64,000 bases of DNA from Atkinsonella hypoxylon (lineage: Eukaryota; Ascomycota; Sordariomycetes; Hypocreales; Clavicipitaceae): positions 62,001 to 126,000 of the forward strand of contig JFHB01000053.1 of assembly GCA_000729835.1 (NCBI GenBank). The letters run 5' to 3'. Shown here piece after piece: positions 54,571 through 64,000 of this stretch. The position numbers were made by a program, and so were the translations under genes. Every line of letters starts with the position of its first letter. The first letter of the stretch is position 1. The notes beneath the pieces were generated by a model. The model was given only the letters and a program-made list of their open reading frames with translations, made no database searches and was not told where the DNA came from.

Positions 54571-56566
54571 ATGGCTCCTGCCGAAGGTCCGCCACTATCC
54601 TTGCGGCCCTTTCCCATTGCTAACAAGGCGCCAAGGAACCTGGCCGACTTCATCGCTCGCGTCAACACACAGCCGGGTGGTTTCCGAGCCGTGACAGAAG
54701 ACAAGCTGCGAGATGAAATCAAGTCAAGAGACATCATTGGCGGAGCAGACTCGGATGCAGATGATGTGGATATGTCCGACGCCGGCAACGACGATGACCT
54801 GGCCAAAGACCCCAGCGTTGCGCGGATGGAGGTGCTCAAGAATATCGAGTATGTGCCAATCGCGATGAAGACCGCCGCTTGCATGGAATCTGACGTTCTG
54901 TGCGCAGGATTGCCAGCAACACCGCCATGCTGACGCTCGATTCTCTCTCCCTCCTTCTCTCCAAGCAGAGTCCAACACAAGCTGGCTTGACCCTGTCTCA
55001 GCAGCTGCGAGAGATGGTTGGCATCGGCACCATAGGCGCCGATAAATTAGACGAGCCAACGATGAAACCGAACAAGACAAAGGATGAGGAAGAAGCGGCG
55101 CTCGGCTGGACGCTGATGCAGATTGACCAGGCAAGAGACGCCGCCGAGGAGGCCGGGGCATTTCTGCGAAAAGAGGTCGAGGCCGAGAGCAAATACTGGG
55201 AAGACATCGTTGCTGTGAAGACGTCGGGCTGGGCTATCTGCAGGGTTCCTCATGCACGACATACTCTAGGCGTGAAATTCGGCTTCTCAGAAGGTAAGTC
55301 ACTGCTACTGCTCCTGGCGAGGTTGTTTGATGTCATCAGCTGACTTGCGTCCCAGCCGCTGCGGAATTCAAGAACAATGGTCTTGCCCCGATGAACAGAG
55401 GGACCGGCGGCTCCGTAGAGCTTGATCTCGGCAGGTTGGGAGGCGTGTCGGAAGGAATCGTAGTCACATATGAGAAGGACGGCGAAATCGTCGGCCGATC
55501 CATACCTCGTCGCAGAATCCATGATTCCTCCCTTGAATCCCGTGTGCTCGAAGCGCGAAACACAATCTTCTCCCAAGAGCTCTGGCACGAGCTGACTCGT
55601 GAAGCGCGCACCCTAGCCGCCTACGACGTCAGGCTTAAAGGTCCCAAACTGACCTGCGCCATTGACGAGACGTCCAGAATCACGTTGGAATTACAACCAC
55701 TCGAATCGCGCCCGGCCATAGACGACTCACTGCCCCAAAATAGTATCGCAGAGACGGTATCTCTGTCCTTGCACATCCTGCTCAGCTATGCCCATCGATA
55801 CAACGAGCTCATGAGAATCCGGCCTTTCCCACCTCACATCTCGCGCACCCGCGGCCAGCAAGTCTACGCTCTGCTCCGTCCCGTAATCGCCCGCATGGCA
55901 TCCGTCCGCAGCGTCCAGACATGCACCGTCTTCATCGGCCACTTGGCCAAGGCCCTTCGAGAAGCAGGCTTGTCCTCTTCCTTTACGCTCAAGACCACCC
56001 CGTACTCTGTCGTCGATCCTGCATCCCAGGGTCCTAATCAGCCCGCTGGGTCGCAGTCCCTCATCCGCAATACCCTCCAGCCAATAGAGTACAACATCAA
56101 CTTCACCATCATTCCCGATACATCACTGACCATCCGCGGGCGAACGTTCCTGTTCCCCGTGACCACCACGTTCTACCACGTCCTGCTACCGTCTTCATCC
56201 ACCCTGCACAGTCTGTGCGCTCCTTACACAGACGGATACACAGACACAAGAGGACTGTTCGACTATCTCCGCACAGCTACCTCCCGTGTGCTAACCTTGC
56301 ATTTCCTCAACAGGCTATCCGCATCACATCCGTCCACGAAATGGGTCCGAACAATACAGAACGCCTCCATCCGTGACGCCGCTGATGACGAGCACGAAAT
56401 ACAATTTTCCATCCACGACGCGCCAGTTGCGGTCGTGGTCTCCAGTGCAGCCCCTGGAGGTGACGGCCGGGGCAGAAAGTCATGGACTTGGACGACTCAG
56501 GGGGACTGCGAGACGCAGAGCATGAAGACCATCGTTGCAGCGGAAGCCAGCCAGTCTCGGTCTTAG
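54571..56566 (+). CDS. MED17: Mediator of RNA polymerase II subunit 17
   Basis: Head-module scaffold of Mediator (yeast Srb4), needed for most Pol II transcription. Exons 54571-54848, 54908-55293 and 55356-56566; 624 residues. Recognised from the N-terminal PLSLRPFPIANKAPRNLADFIARVN, the acidic segment SDADDVDMSDAGNDDD, NTAMLTLDSLSLLLS, the coiled region ending AESKYWEDIVAVKTSGWAICRVP and the long C-terminal domain with RIRPFPPHISR. Splice junctions split Glu and Ala codons and keep frame. The last roughly 40 residues are disordered. Convergent with the Uls1-like gene (about 380 bp). Confidence 0.9.
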
Positions 56567-56945
56567 AAGCAGCGCAGACTGGACATGCATGCCGTGCAAC
56601 TTGCTGAGATGCGCACACGAGACGCTGCTGTACAGGAGTGGCTGTCTGAACTCCAGTGGGGTGATATTATATTTGATATCAGTGGGCTGGGAGAGTAGCG
56701 TTGACACAGAATACCCGATATGACTGGCGAGCAAAATGGGAAACATGAATCATCACTATGAGTGTTGTCTTGAAACGTGATCTGGTGACCTAAGCTAAAA
56801 GTAATCTAGTGAATTGTATTGTATAGCCCTGTTTCCCTCCATCCTGAAAAGCACCATTTTATGTCTCTCGCATCCTTAGCAAACGACCTGACGCCAGTGC
56901 CAAAATCCCCACCACGTCGAAACTGCCTGTTCTTCACACCCCCCC
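56567..56945. other. Short gap between convergent genes
   Basis: Shared 3' flank of MED17 and the Uls1-like gene. No gene seen. Confidence 0.5.
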
Positions 56946-59900
56946 CTAACCCGCGTTAAACAAGAACTTGAGCTCATTCACATTCAGCCTCCCAATCTTC
57001 ATACTCTCCGTCTCATCGAGCGCAGCCTCCACAATCTCCTTCTTCTTATCCTGCAGCTGGACGATACGGTCCTCGACCGTCTCCTGCGTCAAGATCCGAT
57101 AGACTTGCACTTTCCGCTGCTGCCCGATTCGGTACGTCCGATCAATAGCCTGCATTTCGATGTACGGATTCCAAAACGGATCCATGATGATGACGCGGTT
57201 CGCGGCCGTGAGATTGAGGCCCGCGTTGCCGGCGCGGAGGGACACGAGCATCACTTTGATTCTGGGGTTGTCGCGGAAGGATTTGGCGGCGATGCTGCGC
57301 TCGTCGCCGGACATGCTGCCGTCGTAGCGGAGGGGCTTGTGGCCCAACTTTTCGTGCCACATTGCTACTTCGAGGAGGTCGAGGAGGAGCGTCCACTGGG
57401 AGAAGACGATGGTCTTGTCGCCTGTCTCGCCGATCTTGGTGAGGAGCTTCATGCATTCTGTGACTTTGGCGGCTGGCATCCATGTTTCGCGGAGAAAGGC
57501 CATGTATTTCCTGTGGGCGTCTTTGTTCTTGACGGCCTCGAGTCGAAGGCTTTTCAGCATGGAGGGTTTGACATCTGACTTCTTTTGTTTGCCTTTTCCC
57601 TTGGTGTCTTTCTTCCTCTTCCTCTTCCTCTTCTTCTCACTTCTTCGCTTGCCTTGCTGCTGTTTTTGCTCTTTCTGTTCCTGGTTTGATGCTTCTCTTT
57701 TTACGGCATCCAGGTTAGCGAGCCCTTCCGCTTCCTTGTCGTCATCATCAGCATCGTCCTGCACGTCGTCAGGTACTATGAACCCCTTGAGATTTCCCTC
57801 CTTGTCAACCTCGTCATCTGCTTCCAATTCAGAGTCTTCCTCCCCTGAGTCTGATTCGTCACTCATATCGCTGGGCTCGGAGTCACCAGGCTCCAGCTTC
57901 TCCACCTTCTCTGGCATGTGTATCTTCTTAAACATGTCGTAAGTGAAGCATTTTCGTGGGTCAAATGTTCCTCGGCATACAGGGCACTTAGCCTTGTCGC
58001 TTTCATGGCCCTCGTGAATATTCTGCGAGACTGCGCCGTCCGTCACGCGAATCAAGCAGTCCTTGCAACTATCGTGTCCACAGGGTATGAAGAAACAAGG
58101 AGACTGGACAACATCATAGCAAATGGGACACTCGAAGTCTTCGAGTGCCTTGATTCTTTCCACAATTGTCTTTTCCAAATCTCTTACAAGCTGCTCCACG
58201 TCCTCATGGCTTCCTACTCCCGTGCTGGCCGCATCGTCGACGTCTAGATTCAGATGAGGATGACAGCATGCTTGGCGAAGTCGAAGCAGTAGGACGAGAA
58301 TGTTGGAATAGTTCTTCCCTATAGATCCCTCCCGGAGATACTTGCTGAAAAGGACCTGAGCCTTTTCTTCCAGCTGCTTGTAGAAGTCTCGCTCGTCCGT
58401 GCTCAACTCGGCGTATACAATCTCCTCGGTTTTGAGCGGCAGTTGCAAGATAGGCTGTCCATCGAGCTGCGAGTCTTTCTTTCGACGCAGCATGACCGCC
58501 TTCAACAGTGCTCGCAACCTGTCCATGGCAACGCTTCTAGGATCACCTCTCTGACCGAACAAAATACCAAAAGCCTTTGAAAGCTGTCAGTTTCAATGTC
58601 ACCAGGCGGAAAGATTATACATGATCCCTACCTGTCGAAAATGTTCCCACGAATTGTAGGGTTTTATTCGAAGGAACTTGAGCAGGGAGTAAAGTTCAAG
58701 AACCCCATTCATCATCGGAGTACCCGTTAGACACCACCTATAGTTGGATTTAAGATGATGGCAAGCTTTTGCCGTCTTTGTGTTCCTGTTTTTGATGCAT
58801 TGTGCCTCGTCCAATATGACTCGATGGAAGACCGCCTTTCCTGGGTTCAGTAAGGGAAACTTCCTAGCATACGCTGCGTCATTGAAGTCAATATTCCTAT
58901 CCTTGTTTTCTTCAATGAATTGCTCGAGTCTTGTTAATTCTTGGGCAATAGTGCCGTAGGTGGTAAGCACCACGTCAAACTGGAGAAGTTCTTCAGTAGT
59001 TGCCTTCCTTCCATGGTACACGAACACAGTCAATCTATAATCTAGTTTTGTCTTCTTGGCAATCTCTTCCTCCCATTGGCGAATGAGCGATAGAGGGCCG
59101 ATAATCAAGTTTGTCTAATCTCATGAGCTAATCGACACCTTCACGGACAGAGCTAGCTTGTAACTTACCTTGGGATGTGATTTGGCTGGATGAGCGAGCA
59201 TGAGAGCTAGCGTAGAAATAGTCTTTCCCAATCCCATATCGTCAGCCAGGATGCCTCCCTTATTTGTACCTTCTTCCATGTTCTTCATCCACGTGAGTGC
59301 AACTCCTTGGTGCCGGTAGAGGGGATACTGAAGTCCCTTCGGTCCAACCTCTCTGTTGTGCTCAGGAATCTCCAAGTCTGGTCGGATATTCTTGAGTAAG
59401 TCATCCAGCTCCTTTCCTGTGGCAGGCGAATCATAGTCATCGTAGAGAGCATGGCTTAATCGACTGTTGAGCGGGTTACCGTATATGTCAACCCCATTGT
59501 TGAAATCATACATGCTAGTTTTGTCTATGATGTGAGACATGCTGTTTGCACTGGCTTCCGCAAAATGTGCTACGCCGGAGAAGTTGGAAATGGAAGCCAT
59601 AGCTCTTGGATAACTCTTGGAAAACATGGAATCCGATGCATTTGATCGCAAGACATGCTGGCTGTTCACAGGCTGTAAACCTTGTCTGGGGCTCTGTGAG
59701 GAACCTGGGGATATGTGTGCATCCCAAGTTGAATCATATGCTCCAGGCATTGCGGGTTTGTGTGGCTCCATTGATGGAACTGGAGATGCGCGGTAAGAGG
59801 CGGCAGCAAGGTTCCAATTACTGCTAGTAGGACTTCTAGTATTCAAACGTTGCGTTTCCATGATCCCGGAGAAGGCAGATCGTGGAGCAGATTCTGCGTT

Positions 59901-61142
59901 CGAAGATGAGGACAGAACCAATGAGGGAGACACTGGCGATCGTTGACCTGAAAGCTGCATGGCCATTTTACGGTCTCGATTCTCCATGTTTTGTCGACTT
60001 GCCTGAATCAACTGTTGCGACACGAGCCAAGCATCCTCGTCGACATCGTCCCTAAACCTGTTATTCATGTAACATGTCAGGTAGAAGAAGAGGGACCATA
60101 CCCAGTAAGATCGATAACATCGAGAGATTCGATAGGAGTCGCGCCTTTGCTGTGTTTGGAAGATGAAGAGGCTAGATCGACCTCTGGATTTGGGGTCGTC
60201 CGTCTGGACTTCATACGGCCATCTGTTGACTCTGTGTCGTATTCATGATACTCTCGCTTTCTGTTGCGCACAGTCAGGAGACTATTCCCGACACCATTAT
60301 CCCATCGGGACGACTCCATCTTGGAAGATCGATCGCCTCCTATAGAAGGAGTTCTCGGCTGAGCATTCGGACGCACTATTGAAGATTGTCAGCGTTGGAA
60401 ATGAAGCGAAACCGAGGCCATGCAGGGCTAGCAAAGGATGGGTGAAGTTATAAACCGAGATCAAGCATGCAGTTGTAGAAGACCAAAGTCGCCGGGGTTC
60501 GTGAGTTCACCGGTTACAAGCTCTTACGAGAGAATGCAGGTGACACCAGTTGCCACCAGATGGCAGCTTCCGGGCAGTTGTCGTCAAAGAAAGGGCATGT
60601 GCATTCGAGGAGGTTGAAATGCTGACCGCATATGTCTGCTTTGTCAGGCAGCATGCGGTACACATGTGAAACTTTACAAAGGGTCTTGTGCATGCCGTCT
60701 GAAAAGTTGGGAGCGGATATCACAGAGATGACATTCGGGTTTGGAGTCGCGCAATCTGCGAGGCGACACTTACCGGTGGATGGCGCAGGCACGGATGAAT
60801 CGGCTGATTTGGGTGCTTGTGGATTCACAGCATCTAGTATGACTGTATGATTAGTACTTCTAATATGATACTGCACCATCCTCACACCCCGAAAGTCCCT
60901 GGGCATGCAATGATGTTGATGCGTGAATGTTACGAACGAGGAGTGAACAAACCATCACTGCTGGTTGGCCCACGGCCATATCTCAGCTGCCTGAGCTCGA
61001 GATTAAGACGCTGGATACAGTCCATGATACACTTCCTTTCATCTTCGATGCCTGGCCAAGATTCCGCTTGCATGGAGTCCAGTAGCACATGTTGAACCGT
61101 CAACTCCTCCGTCAACTCTGATATCTTAAATGAGTCCGTCAT
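56946..61142 (-). CDS. ULS1: Uls1-like Snf2 ATPase with RING finger and SUMO-interacting motif
   Basis: Predicted SUMO-targeted DNA translocase and ubiquitin ligase acting on chromatin. Exons: 61142-60953, 60842-60528, 60375-60102, 60057-59169, 59114-58632 and 58574-56946; 1259 residues (the second exon may instead start at 60833, minus three residues). ESLDVIDLTG at about 250-260 is a SUMO-interacting motif. Helicase motif I DMGLGKT is at about 533-539; DEAQ and LTGTPMMN follow. A C3HC4 RING (CPIC...CGHDSC..C...CPVC, about 866-917) is inserted between helicase lobes, then a very acidic-to-basic low-complexity linker, then the second lobe (VSLRAGNAGLNLTAAN, DRTYRIGQ). The N-terminus (LTEELTVQHVLLDSM) and a Cys/His-containing segment in exon 2 precede the SIM. 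Named by resemblance to yeast Uls1/Ris1 and fission-yeast Rrp1/Rrp2. Confidence 0.9.
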
Positions 61143-64000
61143 TTCCGTCCGGCCAGCAATCACGCCGTCCTCACGCCGGCATTGATGCAGATTTTTCGCC
61201 GGGGTATTCAGCACACCGTAATTGCAAGAAAAAGGTCCAGTATCGCAACTCAGAGAATTTCGCAATTTACAACGACGTAGCACAGCCGTCTTCACACACT
61301 CCTCCTACAAAGACGGTTGAAGATTGGCAGGGTACTTGTGATGAAGTGTGAAGGAGTGTAAGTAGTGTCTGGTTCTTATCGATAGCAATGGAAATTGCCC
61401 CGTGCCGCGACGCGTCTTGGGCAGATTGCTTAATAAGAGTGGGTCAAGAATATCACGAATGTGATGTGAACTTGGGACACGTTTTGCCCACGAGTTCTCT
61501 GTGAGTGGGGTTCGTGACGTGGGGCAGCGATCAACACACTTATAAGTTATACTTGACATTTGGAGTAATGCACATGCTGCGTTTCGTTGTCAACCACGAT
61601 TTCATTCATCTTGGCCTGTATGGGCGTTCCTGGTGGGTGGTTTTTTGACCTGCCAGTAAGATACTGACGGTCCTTTGCACTGATTTGGGCGCACACGATA
61701 CAGTCAATGCAGCAATTCAACACAATCAATCTGCAGACATCGTTTCCAGGTAACCATCCGATTATCCATGATGACCGACAGAGAAGCGTTTTCTGCAGCG
61801 TAAGTTTGCACCATGGCGCAACGATACTAAACAGCCGTTTCTCCAAATGTCCACGCGACTTGATGCTAAGCATGGTTTGGGCAATTCTTTCAGAAGCATC
61901 TCTACTTTTACCATATGTGCCTAATTGTTGACATCCAATTGTGGAGTTGAATGGAAATAACATTTGATGACATTTTGGCCGGCAACTCCACTCATCAGTC
62001 TGTATTCGGAGTGGATGCGGTTCTACAGACTCTACGCAAGACTGACAGTGCAACTCCATTGACAAAACATCAGGTGCAATACCATACCTGACACATCGTG
62101 TCTACCACAAGCAAATTTGAGCTGTTCCATAAAGTATTAAGTTAATGATAATCTCAGGCCCATGTGGGGCTACAACAGCCAATTAGGCAACCGGCGACAA
62201 AGATACCTTTGGCAGTGTTTCAGTATTTAGGGAGCAAGCCGTCGCGGATTCGAATGTTTATCCAGTATTACTTGATGCATGTAAATAGAAGGTCAGACGA
62301 ATTGGTTAATTGTATATGCCCACAAATCTCATAGCTTCAGAGTCTATATGAGAGATCCAAGGTGACTTTGCCAAGGGAGCCCTGTCATGCCCGACCAATA
62401 AAGCTTGCTCCACCACAGTTCCAGCCTTCCTTTTGCGTGACTGCTTAAATGAAGCCTAGTATTCCGTACTCTTCATGGCAATTCTGTGGTGTCTTCCTTG
62501 ATAGCAGTCTAAGTCTTTACTGGGGCTCTCTGGTATGAGCAGACGCACCCAAGCATGGCCCAGTAGAAAAGCTGAGGTTGTGGTTTTTTTCGTTTCCTCT
62601 TCTAGCCAACGGTGTCTAAAGGCGCTCAGAGGACAAGACATTGTTGTGATCTACTCCGTAGCCTCCAGCGCAATCGTTCGAACGGTGCTGGGACCAATTC
62701 GACGTAAGAGCGAGGATTATGCGGTTCGGTTTGGTCTGTGCTGTACTCTGTAGCCCGCACAGCATTGTTACTTAGCTCAAGGGAAACAACCATCGCACGT
62801 ATGAATAGAACGTAGACGTCACATGGGACGGCTGGCAGCGCTGGGATCCAATATGCAACTGCTCCGTAGCAATGATTAATAATATAGCACGTTAAGCGAA
62901 TGCACTAATCCTCATCTGGACCAATATACCCGCACCGGGGTGGGTCTGATGGTCTTTTTAATGGCACTTTTAAGGGCACTGGAGTTTTCTGTGGGGCCTT
63001 GCTACTTTTTGTGAAGTTGTATCCTCACGCACTAGAAAGCCGGGACAAGAACACCACGACTCACGACTCAGGACTCACGACTCACGACTCAGGACTCACG
63101 ACTCACGATTCACGACTCACGATTCACGACTCACGCAAACAAGCCAAAAGAAAAAGATAACAAAAAACAATAGCCTACGCTGCCCTATTGAGTGCTCTCC
63201 ACCATCTGTCCGGGCTAATTCCCTGCCCTGCATTCTAGCCAAATGCTGTGGACGCGTGAGCAACATCAGACGTCCCTCTCGAATACCTAGATACGTACAA
63301 ATTTTTGTCGAGCATCCATATGCATCATCCGACACCTGTTTTATCAGTACTCTTGAGAGACGCCATCGCAAAAGCAAGCGACGATTTCTGGATCAAACAC
63401 ATATTAGGACACGGGGGTCTGGCGAGGATACGAAAAGGAAACTAGAAAGACTAGCCCTGAACTCCATGCTTCTACCGCGGTTCCTTTTCCCCTAGGCGTG
63501 CAGGAAGCCACTAAGACACATTGATAATGATCGACAGAAGTGCGTTGTCAAGAAAAGCAAGTATGTGTTTGTCCCTACGCAGAGTAATGTCCCTTCACGC
63601 GGGTTGAAAAAGAAAAGAAAAGAGACCGGTCCCAGTTGTGGGGTAATGTCCGGCCGGCCACTTTCAATCACACACGTGCATGCCAAGCCACTTATCTAAC
63701 TTGAATCAAGCTCACGATTGCGGAATAGGAAAGTGCTTTTTTTAAAAGGGCAGATTCTGGACAAGTGTTCGTAGCGTGCCCTTGACAGTTGCCCTTGCAG
63801 ACCGATCTATGATTCCATGGCCATGAACGAAAGGGAATTTATGACCGTTCAACAAGGGTACTACATGGATCCTGTTCGCCACAACAGCACGTCGCTGCAT
63901 CCGCCGCTGCTTCGTACAGCCGCAATCACGCAGGCATGGAAAGGTTCCTCCAATTGTCTCTGATTAATGATGTAGTGCACGTCGGAGCCGGCCGAGGCTG
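61143..64000. other. 2.9-kb region without a supported gene
   Basis: Upstream of the Uls1-like gene to the window end. The longest ORF (61547-62065, reverse, 172 codons) is Cys-rich but matches nothing and lacks typical codon character. The 7-bp repeat at 63058-63134 is the clearest structure. Several CCGTA/TACTCCGTA-like elements are present but were not interpreted. Confidence 0.5.
63058..63134 (+). repeat. 7-bp minisatellite with variant units (gactcac/gactcag/gattcac)
   Basis: Eleven contiguous 7-bp units in the order C C-type, G-type, C, C, G, C, C, T-variant, C, T-variant, C. The patterned variants suggest duplication of larger blocks. Confidence 0.95.

Noticed and set aside
61547..62065. 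172-codon Cys-rich reverse ORF
   Set aside because: No family, signal peptide or neighbouring exon recognised; Cys spacing irregular. Kept only as a note.

Overview
This is nuclear DNA of a filamentous ascomycete, most likely Sordariomycetes and probably Hypocreales. The order is inferred from protein character and overall style, with no search run. The evidence is intron-bearing genes with short 45-110 nt introns, GTRNGN donors and CTAAC-like branch sites, fungal-only families (Zn(II)2Cys6 regulator, LysM protein, Kap95, Mrs6, Rrp43, Med17, Uls1) and a wide scatter of simple repeats. Gene density is about one per 3-4 kb and no operon logic applies. Exon models were built by hand from splice sites, and every multi-exon model listed keeps one open frame from start to stop.

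Layout. 1-1.9 kb: 3' part of an oxysterol-binding (Osh) protein with a FFAT-type motif. 3.9-5.6 kb: secreted protein with two LysM domains and two tandem lectin-like domains. 6.1-6.7 kb: decayed gene broken by an 11-bp triplication. 7.4-8.6 kb: peroxisomal acyl-CoA thioesterase, followed by an aspartic-protease relic. 9.5-12.3 kb (-): RBM5/RBM10-like splicing factor, divergent from MoaE (molybdopterin synthase, 12.8 kb). 13.6-14.2 kb (-): unknown protein. 15.0 kb (-): possible small secreted ORF. 15.4-17.9 kb (-): ferric reductase. 18-20.6 kb: gene-free, with a RIP-marked MITE-like element. 20.6-24.0 kb: Rrp43 and the Rab escort protein. 24.5-26.8 kb (-): Rec8 meiotic kleisin.

28.1-30.9 kb: an ACC-synthase-like aminotransferase facing SAICAR synthetase (ADE1). 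31-35 kb: gene-poor, rich in tandem repeats. 35-37.9 kb: seven-exon Zn(II)2Cys6 regulator. 39.9-43.1 kb (-): importin beta. 45.7-47.8 kb (-): 2-isopropylmalate synthase (LEU4). 48.9-50.7 kb (-): Arg/Ser-rich DUF8035-like protein. 52.8 kb: Sec61 gamma. 54.6-56.6 kb: Mediator Med17. 56.9-61.1 kb (-): Uls1-type Snf2/RING translocase with a SUMO-interacting motif. 61.1-64 kb: no convincing gene.

The genes are mostly unrelated housekeeping functions: lipid transfer, RNA processing and decay, secretion, nuclear import, amino-acid and purine synthesis, and transcription. I see no secondary-metabolite cluster, CRISPR, tRNA or rRNA. The most unusual items are the LysM plus double-lectin protein, the decayed genes, the RIP-marked inverted-repeat element and several minisatellites next to genes.
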